A DNA stretch of 64,000 nt from positions 62,001 to 126,000 of the forward strand of contig NZ_JAPYKK010000003.1 of the NCBI RefSeq assembly GCF_029623395.1, written 5' to 3'. This document shows, piece by piece, positions 1-7,874 of the stretch. Position numbers and translations under genes: made by a program. The notes under the pieces are model-generated. The model was given only the letters and a program-made list of their open reading frames with translations. It was not told the origin of the DNA and ran no database searches. Position 1 is the first letter of the stretch. Each line of letters opens with the position of its first letter. This DNA is from Sphingomonas echinoides. GTDB lineage: Bacteria; Pseudomonadota; Alphaproteobacteria; Sphingomonadales; Sphingomonadaceae.

Positions 1-307
1 GCGCGCGCCCGGCAACTGCCCGCTGCGCATCGAGATACCGCTTACGCGCCAGGATCATCTCGCTCCGGCCACATTCATCAAGCCAGCGCGAGATGGTGCG
101 AGCGTGTGCGTTCCACTCCGCCTCAGCCCCAGTCACCTTACCCCAGCCAACCTGAGGCCACCTTTCCACGAAATCACGAGGCACGCCCCTGTATGGGCGG
201 CGGACGGGCTCGGCTGAGGGTGCCTCTGCGGCAAAGTCCGACGCTGCCCCAAGCGCGCGCGTAGTTGCCGCGTCGATAGTGCTAATGCGAAAATCTTGGT
301 CCTTCAT
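1..307 (-). CDS. Hypothetical protein of the mobile element (3' end cut by window edge)
   Basis: This frame opens at an ATG at 307 and stays open to the left edge (102 codons seen). An AAGGA ribosome site lies about 8 bases before the ATG. The visible protein is polar and Arg/Ala rich with several Trp residues. A stretch around residues 50-75 reads like a small DNA-associated helical domain, but I recognise no family. It is the last visible gene of the minus-strand element operon and is separated from the ATPase gene by the heptamer arrays, which therefore sit in its promoter region. Function unknown. Confidence 0.55.
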   Translation of the reverse strand, partial: MKDQDFRISTIDAATTRALGAASDFAAEAPSAEPVRRPYRGVPRDFVERWPQVGWGKVTGAEAEWNAHARTISRWLDECGRSEMILARKRYLDAQRAVAGRA

Positions 308-337
308 TGTCCGTTTCCTTGTTCGTGTTTCAAAACA

Positions 338-466
338 GGTTGCGGGTAGTGGCGGGTAAATGCGGGTACGTTTCCGGCCGCTTCCCCAGATTTAGCAAAG
401 GATAAGACTGCGAAAATTCCACATGTGGCAGAGAAGTTACCCGCTTATACCCGCTTATACCCGCAA
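338..466. repeat. Two inverted arrays of 10-bp-phased heptamers (iteron-like)
   Basis: GCGGGTA occurs at 342-348, 352-358 and 362-368. Its reverse complement TACCCGC occurs at 438-444, 448-454 and 458-464. Each array has an exact 10-bp period, about one helical turn. Between the arrays are a perfect 10-bp palindrome (CCACATGTGG, 419-428) and a comparatively A-rich stretch around 385-418. The block lies just after the stop of the ATPase gene and directly before the ATG of the leftmost gene. Phased iterons of this kind bind replication initiators or repressors, so it could be an element origin or an operator. Which of these it is cannot be decided from sequence. Confidence 0.7.
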
Positions 467-475
467 GCTGACCCG

Positions 476-2119
476 TCATGCCCGGACCACTCGCCAGTTC
501 TTCTGCTTGGCGTGCGCGTCGTCGCCAGCCATCACTTTCAGCCCGTCAACGATGCGGCCTTGATAGCGTGACAGAAACCGGCCCAACCGTTTGGGGTCGA
601 TGCCTCCGCGTTTGTCGTCCGCCACCTCGGTCAGAGCTTCACGCAAAGCGCCGTTGATGCTTCCGTTGAAAGAGTCCCGCAGCTCTGCCGCCTCTCTGAT
701 CTCGCCGGTCGTTCGTGGCGACGGACCGACGGCGGCGTGCCATGAAGTGAGCACACCGCTGAGCGTGGCGATCACGGGATCTTCGGCGCGAGCCTTATCC
801 ATAGTCTCGACCGGATCCGCGCGACCAAGCCACACCAGCGGGGAGCGAACGAACCGGCTCCAGTCCTCGAATGAGGCAAGCGCAGGCAAAAGCCCGGGAT
901 ACCCGGCCGCAACGTAAGCTCTCGCGATCGTCAGTGCCGCCGCAACGTATTTCCCGCGGTCGGCGAGCACGAGGTCGAAGGGGCTGGCGTGAAACGTCCG
1001 AAGCTCCGGTCGCTCCATGTTCGGATCTAGCGAGCAAAGGAGCGTGCGCCGCGTCATGTCCCCGACAAGTTGGATATTGTTGCCGGTGGCGAATGTCGTG
1101 GCGCGGCTCTCGACCTTGACCAGTTTGGAGACGCCAAGCGGGCGGACGGAAACGACGGGGCGCTCGATCATCTGGCACAGCGCATCGCCGCCGAGCTCGC
1201 CGTTCACGTTGTCGATCGAGACGATTGCCTGACCGTTGAGTAGGGCGGCGCCTAAGCGCTTCTCCGTTTCCTCCTCGGTCCGGCCCGCCGCAATTACAGG
1301 TGCGCGCTCCCCGGTGCTGATCGCGCTGGCGAGATCGATGATGTAGCTTTTACCGGATCCCGCTACCGGGGCGGTCGTTGCGTGAAGCGGCGCCACCGCC
1401 ATCGCGCCCCGCACCACGGGTGTGATGAGTCCAGAGAGCGCTGCGGAACGGCTCGCGTCGTCGACGAAAGGAAACTCGTCCAGCAACGCGTCAAGGAACG
1501 CGAGCGCTGACAGAGCTTGTTTGCGGGATGGCTTGTCGCTGATTGGAGGCATGGGGGGCGGGTTCAGCAACAGCAGTTGCGTTGCCTCGTCATAGCCGGG
1601 GTGCGACAGGATTGTGCCATCTGGTCGAAGCGTCGGCGTCGTGATCACACCCGCCAGGCGAGGGAAACGCCATTCGCCGTCACGCGACAATATGACCGCG
1701 GCGACGTCGCGCGGGGGATCGGTCGCAACAAGCCCTTTTTTGCGCTCGTTCCACTTCGTCCAATCGGCTGCGCGAGACAAGTGATCGACAAGCATACTGC
1801 TATCGACTTGGCAAAGCCGAGCGACTTTCGTGCGACGCCCGTGAGCGGCGGGCATATCGTCGACCGCAGGCCGAACGATGCCCCCACGCACATAGAGCGG
1901 CGCTCCTGCGGCTATCAGCGCGGTTTCTGCCTCGGTGGCAATATTGTGCAACTCGCCTGCACGGACCTGGATCATCGGGCGCCGCTCGACATATTCCCAC
2001 GGTCCGCTCGGTTTGACGTCGCCCTCAAGAGCCGGCGCTTCAAGGTCAGCAAAAGGATCACCAGTTGATCGTGGGGGGATCTCGCTGGTTGGGCGAAATA
2101 GGAACGGGGCCGCGTTCAT
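476..2119 (-). CDS. AAA+/SF3-like ATPase of the integrated element (primase/helicase-like)
   Basis: The protein is 547 aa. The second half carries a nucleotide-binding core: a Walker A motif at about residues 250-258 (PVAGSGKS), a Walker B-like hydrophobic strand ending in D at about 298-303 (AIVSID), a sensor-like ATGNN at about 344-348, and an Arg pair at about 357-358. The N-terminal 200 residues have no motif I recognise. The layout resembles the D5/DUF-type ATPases that phages and integrative elements use for replication. It begins 4 bases inside the preceding 85-aa ORF (ATGA overlap), so the two are coupled. The iteron-like arrays after its stop fit a replication role, but this is inference; helicase or primase activity is not shown. 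Confidence 0.7.
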   Translation of the reverse strand: MNAAPFLFRPTSEIPPRSTGDPFADLEAPALEGDVKPSGPWEYVERRPMIQVRAGELHNIATEAETALIAAGAPLYVRGGIVRPAVDDMPAAHGRRTKVARLCQVDSSMLVDHLSRAADWTKWNERKKGLVATDPPRDVAAVILSRDGEWRFPRLAGVITTPTLRPDGTILSHPGYDEATQLLLLNPPPMPPISDKPSRKQALSALAFLDALLDEFPFVDDASRSAALSGLITPVVRGAMAVAPLHATTAPVAGSGKSYIIDLASAISTGERAPVIAAGRTEEETEKRLGAALLNGQAIVSIDNVNGELGGDALCQMIERPVVSVRPLGVSKLVKVESRATTFATGNNIQLVGDMTRRTLLCSLDPNMERPELRTFHASPFDLVLADRGKYVAAALTIARAYVAAGYPGLLPALASFEDWSRFVRSPLVWLGRADPVETMDKARAEDPVIATLSGVLTSWHAAVGPSPRTTGEIREAAELRDSFNGSINGALREALTEVADDKRGGIDPKRLGRFLSRYQGRIVDGLKVMAGDDAHAKQKNWRVVRA

Positions 2120-2373
2120 CGGTGGGGACCTTCGCCTTCAACCAGACGGCGCATCATCTCAGCCGCGAGGTGGATCGCGACATCGCGCCGCGCCTTGATG
2201 CCGTTCGGAGTTGGGTCTTCCATCTCAGCTATCAGCAGCGGCAATTCAGCTGCCGCGAACGCGAGCAAGTCATACGTTCGCCACAGTGGCAGTTCGTCGA
2301 GATCCGCGAGTTCGGTTGCTGCCCGAATTTGGCTATGAAGACGCTGCACGTTCGGAGAGTTATGCGTCATCAT
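2116..2373 (-). CDS. Small hypothetical protein, coupled upstream of the ATPase
   Basis: This 85-aa ORF is predicted to be mostly helical and rich in Leu, Ala and Glu. No family is recognised. Its start (ATGATG at 2373-2368) overlaps the stop of the 65-aa ORF before it, and its own stop overlaps the ATPase start (ATGA). The double coupling is the main evidence that it is real. No cysteine or metal-binding pattern, membrane segment or signal peptide is seen. Confidence 0.55.
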   Translation of the reverse strand: MMTHNSPNVQRLHSQIRAATELADLDELPLWRTYDLLAFAAAELPLLIAEMEDPTPNGIKARRDVAIHLAAEMMRRLVEGEGPHR

Positions 2374-2567
2374 GCCGCACCCCCGAACGCCAAGGACGCA
2401 AGCGTCCCCGCCAAGCTAGGTGCAATACCGTAGCGCTGCCGCAGATATTGAACCTGGCAGTTGTTGATGCTATCTGCAGTGTTGTCGTGGTTGACGAAGA
2501 TTCTGGGAGGCCGCCCCGCCACAGGGCGGCCTTTCTGCTTATTGGCTACTGCCGATGTTAGCGGCAT
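2370..2567 (-). CDS. Very small hypothetical protein of the element
   Basis: This 65-aa ORF lies 3 bases after the AlpA-type regulator and overlaps the next gene by 4 bases. The N-terminal half is basic (KQKGRPVAGRPPR). No family is recognised. Position and coupling between two more convincing genes support translation; composition alone would not. Confidence 0.45.
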   Translation of the reverse strand: MPLTSAVANKQKGRPVAGRPPRIFVNHDNTADSINNCQVQYLRQRYGIAPSLAGTLASLAFGGAA

Positions 2568-2570
2568 AGC

Positions 2571-2768
2571 TCACGCAGCGCTCTGCTGAGAAGTGCTGGA
2601 TACTACTCGAGCGGCCATCCACTCATCGAGATCAATGGCGCGATATCGAACTGCCCGACCAAGTTTCATAAACTTTGGGCCGGTACCTGCCAGGCGAAGC
2701 TTTTTCATGGTTGAGTAGGCAAGCCCAATGCGAGCTGCCGCATCATCGGTGGTGAGGGCGTGCGACAT
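2571..2768 (-). CDS. AlpA/excisionase-type helix-turn-helix DNA-binding protein
   Basis: The 65-aa protein has the MerR-like winged-helix layout of AlpA/Xis regulators. A helix-turn-helix (TTDDAAARIGLAYSTMKKLR) runs over about residues 5-24. It is followed by the wing motif KLGRAVRYRAIDLDEWM, typical of the family. I chose the ATG at 2768 because AAGGAAAG lies 5 bases before it; the upstream ATG at 2795 has no such site. These proteins act as excisionases or activate integrase transcription in integrative elements, and this one sits between the integrase pair and the ATPase operon. Confidence 0.8.
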   Translation of the reverse strand: MSHALTTDDAAARIGLAYSTMKKLRLAGTGPKFMKLGRAVRYRAIDLDEWMAARVVSSTSQQSAA

Positions 2769-2864
2769 AATACTTTCCTTCAATTCGGCCACCAAGGGGG
2801 ACGGTGGGCGAACGAAGGTTTCTCAGGTTCCGCAGAGCGTTCTTACGGAAACGGAAATTTGGAA

Positions 2865-3398
2865 TTATGTGAAGCGATTTCCATCATTTAACCGGTCGTT
2901 AGTCAGTAAATAGTGATATTCGGCTTGGAGGAACTGGCGATATCGCTCATCGGTCAATTCCTGCAGTATACCCGGCCTGTCGGGGTAGTGCTGAGAGACC
3001 CATTGTCTGAACTTGGTGCCTTTACCCAAGGCCTTGTCGCACGTCGCTTCACTCTCGTGAAACCTCGACGCCGCCTCCTCGAGGGCGCGTTCCCGTGTTG
3101 TTCGCGCAGGGCCGGTCATGCGTTCGGTTATGAAGCGGACAATCTCCATGTCACGATGAAATTTATGGCGGGACTCAGCTGATCCTCCGAGCGGTCCGGC
3201 GGTTTTCTCTACTACCTTCAAGGTGACGCGGTCTTTCGCGTTCTTACCTTCGATTGCATCCGCTAAGGCGTCTCGAACTATTCGATGAATAGGCACCTCG
3301 GACCGAAGTAACTCGGCCAAACGTCGTTCCGCATGTGCGTTGATACGGCTCATTGCTAGGTAAGCACGTAAGTTAAGTGCTTCTTCGTCGTCGCTCAT
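2865..3398 (-). CDS. Hypothetical protein translationally coupled to the integrase
   Basis: This 177-aa protein is charged and apparently helical. Acidic and basic residues alternate, with a Glu/Ala/Arg-rich segment at about residues 85-125 that could form a coiled coil. There is no signal peptide or membrane segment. Its ATG overlaps the integrase stop by 4 bases (ATGA), so the two are made together. Proteins in this position are often accessory recombination factors or element regulators, but I recognise no family. The 96 bases between its stop and the AlpA start probably hold the AlpA promoter. Confidence 0.65.
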   Translation of the reverse strand: MSDDEEALNLRAYLAMSRINAHAERRLAELLRSEVPIHRIVRDALADAIEGKNAKDRVTLKVVEKTAGPLGGSAESRHKFHRDMEIVRFITERMTGPARTTRERALEEAASRFHESEATCDKALGKGTKFRQWVSQHYPDRPGILQELTDERYRQFLQAEYHYLLTNDRLNDGNRFT

Positions 3399-4705
3399 GG
3401 CGCAACTCGCCGTTTGATCTGAGTGACGTTGGACTGATCTGCGACGACGATTAGGCCACTAACATGCCTGCCCCAGACGTCGAGCGCAGTCCGCTTTTCC
3501 TCTTTCCAGTCGTGCCGCTGGTACACTCCCGCAACGCCACTGCGTGCACCACTGATGTGGTTTAGTACCGCTTCTGTGACCTCGAAACGCACACCAAGAC
3601 GCTGAAAGCCGGTTGCGGCGGTCCGCCGAAAATCATGAATCCGCCAATCCGGCATAGGGTGGTACTCGGTACTATCATGCTCGGCTTCTGCCTTAAGCAG
3701 CAAAGCGACGTCGCGATCAAGCCGCGACTTGCCCCGCGAATGGCCTGATACCGAGGTCTTACCGGTGGTCGTAAATACCAATCCGCGCTGCGGCCATGCA
3801 ACTTCGCCGCCATCGTTTGCGGTTGCCGGAGCCAAGAGTACTGCCAAGCTATCAAGCTCGGCAATGGCCAAAGCGTTGAGGGGCACAATATGCGCCTTCC
3901 CATTTTTTGCGCGAGCGGCAGGAAGGGTCCAAGTCTCCGAATCTCGGTTCAGCTCGCGCCAGTCCAGCCCGGCAATCTCTTCCCTGCGCTGCCCGGTCAC
4001 GATCAACAGGCGGTACATCGGGCCGAACGGGTATCCCATGCCAAGGGATGCACGCCAGATGGTTGCAAGCTCACTGTCTTCTAGCACCCGGTCGCGTGCT
4101 GCCGGCCCGGTCGGCGCATCCATTTCCTCGATAGGAGAGCGTTCGAGGTCGCCGCGACTGACGGCCCACTTAAGCATTTTGCGCAGCGTGGCGTGCATCA
4201 GCTTAGCAACTGCCGGCCGATCGGTCAGGCGGTCTAGGACGGCCACCACGTCGGACCGCTTAATAAGGGGCAGGGGCGTCCGCAGAAGGACGGGCACCGC
4301 CTCACGCTCCAACAGGCTCTTGCCTTGCTGCCAGTCCTTCCAATGACTTTTAAGATAGCCGTCCACGAACAACCCAACATAAGACGCGAACGCCAGGTCG
4401 ACCGCTTGTCGTCGCCGCTCCTTATCCACACCCGCGGGGTCGATACCTTGGCCTACTAGCAAGGCCAGACGCTTGGCCTCCGCGCGTGCCAGGTCAGGCG
4501 TCCAGGGCGAGCCGTGCTTCCCGATCGTATAGCGCTTCTTAACCGCCTCGCGCCCGCCCATGCGGTATTGATAAACGTAAGATTTGGCGTTGTTGGACGT
4601 CATTCGCAGACCGAAGCCGGACAGTTCGTCGTCCCACAGGAACTCAGTCCGTTCACTTTTTGCCATAGCGTCGACGGAACGCTTCGTAATTTTCCCCGTT
4701 GCCAT
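3395..4705 (-). CDS. Tyrosine recombinase / integrase (P4-type, tRNA-targeting)
   Basis: The protein is 436 aa from the ATG at 4705. That start gives the usual N-terminus of the DUF4102-containing P4-like integrases; a longer frame to 4834 lacks support. The arm-binding domain spans about residues 5-90, the SAM-like core-binding domain about 105-200, and the catalytic domain about 205-415. Catalytic residues visible are Arg at about 240 (TGQRREE), Lys in KNGKAH at about 268-270, H357-D-F-R360, His383 (LNHIS) and Tyr395 (VYQRH). The gene starts about 150 bp from the tRNA-Arg fragment, which is the likely attachment site. It is intact and presumably functional. Confidence 0.92.
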   Translation of the reverse strand: MATGKITKRSVDAMAKSERTEFLWDDELSGFGLRMTSNNAKSYVYQYRMGGREAVKKRYTIGKHGSPWTPDLARAEAKRLALLVGQGIDPAGVDKERRRQAVDLAFASYVGLFVDGYLKSHWKDWQQGKSLLEREAVPVLLRTPLPLIKRSDVVAVLDRLTDRPAVAKLMHATLRKMLKWAVSRGDLERSPIEEMDAPTGPAARDRVLEDSELATIWRASLGMGYPFGPMYRLLIVTGQRREEIAGLDWRELNRDSETWTLPAARAKNGKAHIVPLNALAIAELDSLAVLLAPATANDGGEVAWPQRGLVFTTTGKTSVSGHSRGKSRLDRDVALLLKAEAEHDSTEYHPMPDWRIHDFRRTAATGFQRLGVRFEVTEAVLNHISGARSGVAGVYQRHDWKEEKRTALDVWGRHVSGLIVVADQSNVTQIKRRVAP

Positions 4706-4854
4706 TTCGCAAATCCCTGCACCCACTGTGTACCCACAATAGATCAACCCTGAGATACCACAAGGTCCAAAGTTAGGAGGCCGCGTGGCGTGAAACGGGC
4801 TATTTGAATGATCTTGGGTACCCACGGACCCCACCAGAACCCAGTTTGTCTCTA

Positions 4855-4900
4855 ACTACGAATCTGAGGGTCGGGCGTTCGAATCGCTCTGGGTGCACCA
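4855..4900 (+). pseudogene. 3' half of tRNA-Arg(ACG): attachment-site core at the element's right end
   Basis: From the anticodon loop onward the sequence folds as a tRNA. The loop CTACGAA is at 4856-4862 (anticodon ACG at 4858-4860), followed by the 3' anticodon strand at 4863-4867, variable region GGGTC, T stem GGGCG/CGCTC around TTCGAAT at 4878-4884, the 3' acceptor strand TGGGTGC, A, and encoded CCA at 4898-4900. Upstream there is no D arm and no matching 5' acceptor strand. The expected 5' anticodon strand TCAGA is replaced by TCTAA. The break at the anticodon loop is where P4-type integrases cross over, so this is read as an att site left by insertion. Confidence 0.8.
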
Positions 4901-4923
4901 TCTATTTCCGCGGGAGCGGGCAG

Positions 4924-4954
4924 GGGCCGGAACAGCAATGTTCCGGCCCTTTTT
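4924..4954 (+). terminator. Rho-independent terminator, probably of the original tRNA-Arg gene
   Basis: A perfect 10-bp stem (GGGCCGGAAC at 4924-4933 with GTTCCGGCCC at 4940-4949) closes a 6-base loop and is followed by TTTTT at 4950-4954. It starts 23 bases after the tRNA 3' end, as expected for a tRNA transcription unit. Confidence 0.85.
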
Positions 4955-4978
4955 GCGTACAGGCGTAAGGGTTTGCCG

Positions 4979-5070
4979 TGTTCCTGCGCAGGCAGGAACT
5001 CAGAGTGGCGTATGTCATCCAAGCGTTGTTCGGCTGGACCCTGGGCTCCTGCCTTCGCAGAAGCACTGCA
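4979..5070. repeat. Intergenic inverted-pair repeat (TTCCTGCG-AGGCAGGAA family)
   Basis: A palindrome TTCCTGCGCAGGCAGGAA (4981-4998) and a second, inverted copy (CTGGGCTCCTGCCTTCGCAG, 5041-5060) bracket about 45 bases. The same arrangement recurs at 54214-54305. It lies between the tRNA fragment and the convergent cysQ end, so it may also end cysQ transcription. Confidence 0.7.
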
Positions 5071-5097
5071 ACGCTCAACAGCGCCGGAGACGGCCGC

Positions 5098-5865
5098 TTA
5101 GACGCTAGCCTTGGCAACCTCGGCCAGCACGCGCTCGGCATATTCGGGGCGGCAGATCAGCACGTCGGGCAACAGCGGATCGCGGCAGTTATAGACCAGG
5201 TCGCTGCCGTCGATGCGCGACGTGTGCAGCCCGGCGGCACGGGCGACCGCGACGGGGGCGCAATTGTCCCATTCATATTGTCCGCCCGCGTGGAGGTAGA
5301 TTTCGGCGCGACCCTCGACCACCGCCATCGCTTTTGCGCCGGCGGACCCCATCGGGATCAGCTCGGCGCCGATGGCGGCGGCGACCGCGTTGACGATCGG
5401 ATGTGCGCGGCTACGGCTGACGACCATCCGCGGGCGTGACGGGGCGGCGTTCCATTGCGGCGGTACGTCGTCCGACACGAAGACGCGTTCCGCCGCGGGC
5501 AAGGCGACCGCCCCGACGGCAGGAACGCTGTCGATCGACAGCCCGATATGCACCGCCCAATCGTCGCGCCGTTCGCGAAACTCGCGCGTGCCGTCGAGCG
5601 GATCGACGACCCATACGCGGCGTTGTGCGCAGCGCAGCCCGTCATCGGCGGATTCTTCGGACAGGATGAAGTCGTCGGGGCGCGCCGCGCGCAACAGATC
5701 GAGGATCAGCACATTCGCCTCGGCATCCCCGCGCGGCCCCAGATCCGCGTCCGCGCATGCGCCCGCCTTGCACAGGTCGCGCAACAACACCGCCGCGGCG
5801 AGCGCGACGCTGCGCGCAACCTGCGCGTCGGTTTGATCGGTCGGGTTCAAAGATCGGGGCTCCAC
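5098..5865 (-). CDS. cysQ: 3'(2'),5'-bisphosphate nucleotidase (inositol monophosphatase family)
   Basis: This 255-aa protein hydrolyses 3'-phosphoadenosine 5'-phosphate to AMP, removing the by-product of PAPS use and limiting the PAPS pool. The metal-binding signature [12 protein letters not shown] is at about residues 85-96, with the conserved acidic pair SEES at about 69-72 and the second motif (YEWDNCAP) at about 198-205. Length and motifs fit CysQ. The start overlaps the cysNC stop by 19 bases, so it is the last gene of a cysD-cysNC-cysQ operon. Inositol monophosphatase activity is the alternative, but context favours CysQ. Confidence 0.92.
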   Translation of the reverse strand: MEPRSLNPTDQTDAQVARSVALAAAVLLRDLCKAGACADADLGPRGDAEANVLILDLLRAARPDDFILSEESADDGLRCAQRRVWVVDPLDGTREFRERRDDWAVHIGLSIDSVPAVGAVALPAAERVFVSDDVPPQWNAAPSRPRMVVSRSRAHPIVNAVAAAIGAELIPMGSAGAKAMAVVEGRAEIYLHAGGQYEWDNCAPVAVARAAGLHTSRIDGSDLVYNCRDPLLPDVLICRPEYAERVLAEVAKASV

Positions 5866-7874
5866 ACACCAAGGATATGTTCGACGATTCGCTCGGCCGC
5901 GGCTTCTGGGCTCTCGCGGGTCGTGTCGATCCGGATATTGGGATGCTCCGGCGATTCATACGGGCTGCTGATTCCCGTGAAGTTGGCGATCTCGCCGCTG
6001 CGCGCCTTGGCGTACAACCCCTTCACGTCGCGCGCTTCGGCTTCCGCAAGCGGCGTATCGACGAAGATCTCGACGAACTCGCCTGGAAGCATCGCCCGCA
6101 CCATGTCGCGCTCGGCGCGGAACGGCGAGATGAACGCGGTCAGCACGATCAGCCCGGCGTCGGTCATCAACCGCGCAACCTCGCCGATCCGCCGGATATT
6201 CTCGACCCGGTCGGCATCGGTGAAGCCCAGATCCTTGTTGAGCCCGTGGCGTACATTGTCGCCGTCGAGCAGGAAGCTGTGGCGTCCGAGCGCGAACAGT
6301 TTCTTCTCGACCAGATTGGCGATCGTCGACTTGCCCGACCCCGACAGGCCGGTGAACCACAGCAGGCGAGGGGTCTGGCCTTTCTGTTGCGCGTGTGCCT
6401 CGCGCGTGATGTCGATCGCCTGCCAGTGAACGTTCTGCGCGCGGCGCAGTGAGAAGCTCAGTAGCCCGGCAGCGACGGTCGCGTTGGTGGTGCGGTCGAT
6501 CAGGATGAACCCGCCGAGGTCCGCGCCCTCCTCGAACGGTTCGAACACCAGCGGGCGATCGGTATAGACTTCGGCGACGCCGATATCGTTGAGGCCGAGC
6601 GTCTTGACCGAGAGTTCGGCCATCGTGTTGACGTCGATCGCGTGGCGCGGTTCCTGCACGGTCGCGCCGACGGTCTGCGTGCCGAGCTTGAGCCAGTAGC
6701 TGCGCCCGGGCAGCAGCGCGGTTTCGTCGAGCCATACGAGCGTCGCCTGGAACTGGTCGGCGACCTGCGGCGGCGCGTCGGCGGTGGCGAGAACGTCGCC
6801 GCGCGAACAATCGACCTCGTCCGCGAGCGTCAGCGTGACCGACTGGCCTGCGACCGCTTCGGGCAGATCCCCCCCCATCGTGACGATCCGTGCGACGCGC
6901 GAGGTGCGCCCGCTCGGCAGGACCCGCACCGGATCGCCGGGGCGGACGGTGCCACTGGCGATCAGCCCGGAGAAGCCGCGAAAGTCGAGGCTCGGGCGGT
7001 TGACCCATTGCACCGGCAAGCGGAACGCGCGCTGCTGCGCGGCATCGGTGCCGACGTCGACGGTTTCGAGATGGTCGATCAGCGTGGGGCCATCGTACCA
7101 TGGCATCGCGGTCGATCCGGCCGCGATATTGTCGCCGCCGAGACCCGAGATCGGGATGGCAGTAAAATCCGCGATCCCGATCGAACCGGCGAACGCGCGA
7201 TAGTCGGCGACGATCTGGTCGAACACCGCCTGATCGTAGCCGACCAGATCCATCTTGTTCACCGCGAGCACGACGTGGCGCAGCTTGAGCAGGTGGACGA
7301 GGAAGCTGTGCCGGCGCGTCTGGGTCAGCACGCCCTTGCGCGCGTCGATCAGGATGACGGCGGCGTCGGCGGTCGAGGCCCCCGTGACCATGTTGCGGGT
7401 ATATTGTTCGTGGCCGGGGGTGTCGGCGACGATGAACTTGCGCCGCGCGGTCGAGAAGAAGCGGTACGCGACATCGATCGTGATGCCCTGCTCGCGCTCG
7501 GCGGCGAGGCCGTCGACCAGCAGCGCGAAATCGATGTTCTGCCCCTGCGTACCGACGCGCTTGCTATCCGCTTCGAGCGCGGTGAGTTGATCCGCGAAGA
7601 TTGCGCGGGTGTCATAGAGCAGGCGTCCGATCAGCGTCGACTTGCCGTCGTCGACCGACCCGCAGGTGATGAAGCGCAGCAGCGACTTGTGTTGGTGCTG
7701 CGCGAGATAGGCGTGGATGTCCTCCGCGATGAGCGCGTCGGGCCGATACTCCCTCTCCCCGCTTGCGGGGAGAGGGCCGTGGAGAGGGGCAGTATCGAGC
7801 GGTATCGCCTGCGACAGCCCCTCTCCCCGGCCCTCTCCCCGGAGGGGAGAGGGAGAAGTCATGTTCGTCCCCAT
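5847..7874 (-). CDS. cysNC: Sulfate adenylyltransferase subunit 1 fused to adenylylsulfate kinase (CysN-CysC)
   Basis: The 675-aa bifunctional enzyme makes APS with CysD at the cost of GTP, then phosphorylates it to PAPS. The EF-Tu-like GTPase has G1 GSVDDGKS (about 72-79), G3 DTPGHEQY and G4 NKMD, followed by two beta-barrel domains. The C-terminal kinase begins near residue 500, with P-loop GLSGSGKS at about 509-516 and [10 protein letters not shown]. The ATG at 7874 overlaps the cysD stop as TGATG. Residues 7-41 are encoded by a genomic palindromic repeat. No ATG, GTG or TTG lies between that repeat and the conserved IAEDIHAYL, so the repeat must be translated. Confidence 0.93.
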   Translation of the reverse strand: MGTNMTSPSPLRGEGRGEGLSQAIPLDTAPLHGPLPASGEREYRPDALIAEDIHAYLAQHQHKSLLRFITCGSVDDGKSTLIGRLLYDTRAIFADQLTALEADSKRVGTQGQNIDFALLVDGLAAEREQGITIDVAYRFFSTARRKFIVADTPGHEQYTRNMVTGASTADAAVILIDARKGVLTQTRRHSFLVHLLKLRHVVLAVNKMDLVGYDQAVFDQIVADYRAFAGSIGIADFTAIPISGLGGDNIAAGSTAMPWYDGPTLIDHLETVDVGTDAAQQRAFRLPVQWVNRPSLDFRGFSGLIASGTVRPGDPVRVLPSGRTSRVARIVTMGGDLPEAVAGQSVTLTLADEVDCSRGDVLATADAPPQVADQFQATLVWLDETALLPGRSYWLKLGTQTVGATVQEPRHAIDVNTMAELSVKTLGLNDIGVAEVYTDRPLVFEPFEEGADLGGFILIDRTTNATVAAGLLSFSLRRAQNVHWQAIDITREAHAQQKGQTPRLLWFTGLSGSGKSTIANLVEKKLFALGRHSFLLDGDNVRHGLNKDLGFTDADRVENIRRIGEVARLMTDAGLIVLTAFISPFRAERDMVRAMLPGEFVEIFVDTPLAEAEARDVKGLYAKARSGEIANFTGISSPYESPEHPNIRIDTTRESPEAAAERIVEHILGVWSPDL
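7749..7858. repeat. Palindromic repeat (CCCTCTCCCCGC-GCGGGGAGAGGG) inside the cysN start
   Basis: CCCTCTCCCCGCTTGCGGGG and its continuation AGAGGG form a hairpin at 7751-7776. A related inverted block of CTCTCCCC/GGGGAGAG units follows at 7818-7856. Another copy of the first hairpin lies upstream of mfd at 63169-63195. The block falls wholly within the first 42 codons of cysNC and keeps its frame open. Confidence 0.8.

Noticed and set aside
342-464. CRISPR array
   Set aside because: The repeat units are 7 bp with 3-bp gaps and occur in both orientations. There are no spacers of CRISPR length and no cas genes.
4825-4900. A complete functional tRNA at the element end
   Set aside because: The 5' half has no D arm, no acceptor strand complementary to TGGGTGC, and two mismatches in the anticodon stem. 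Only the 3' half is tRNA-like.
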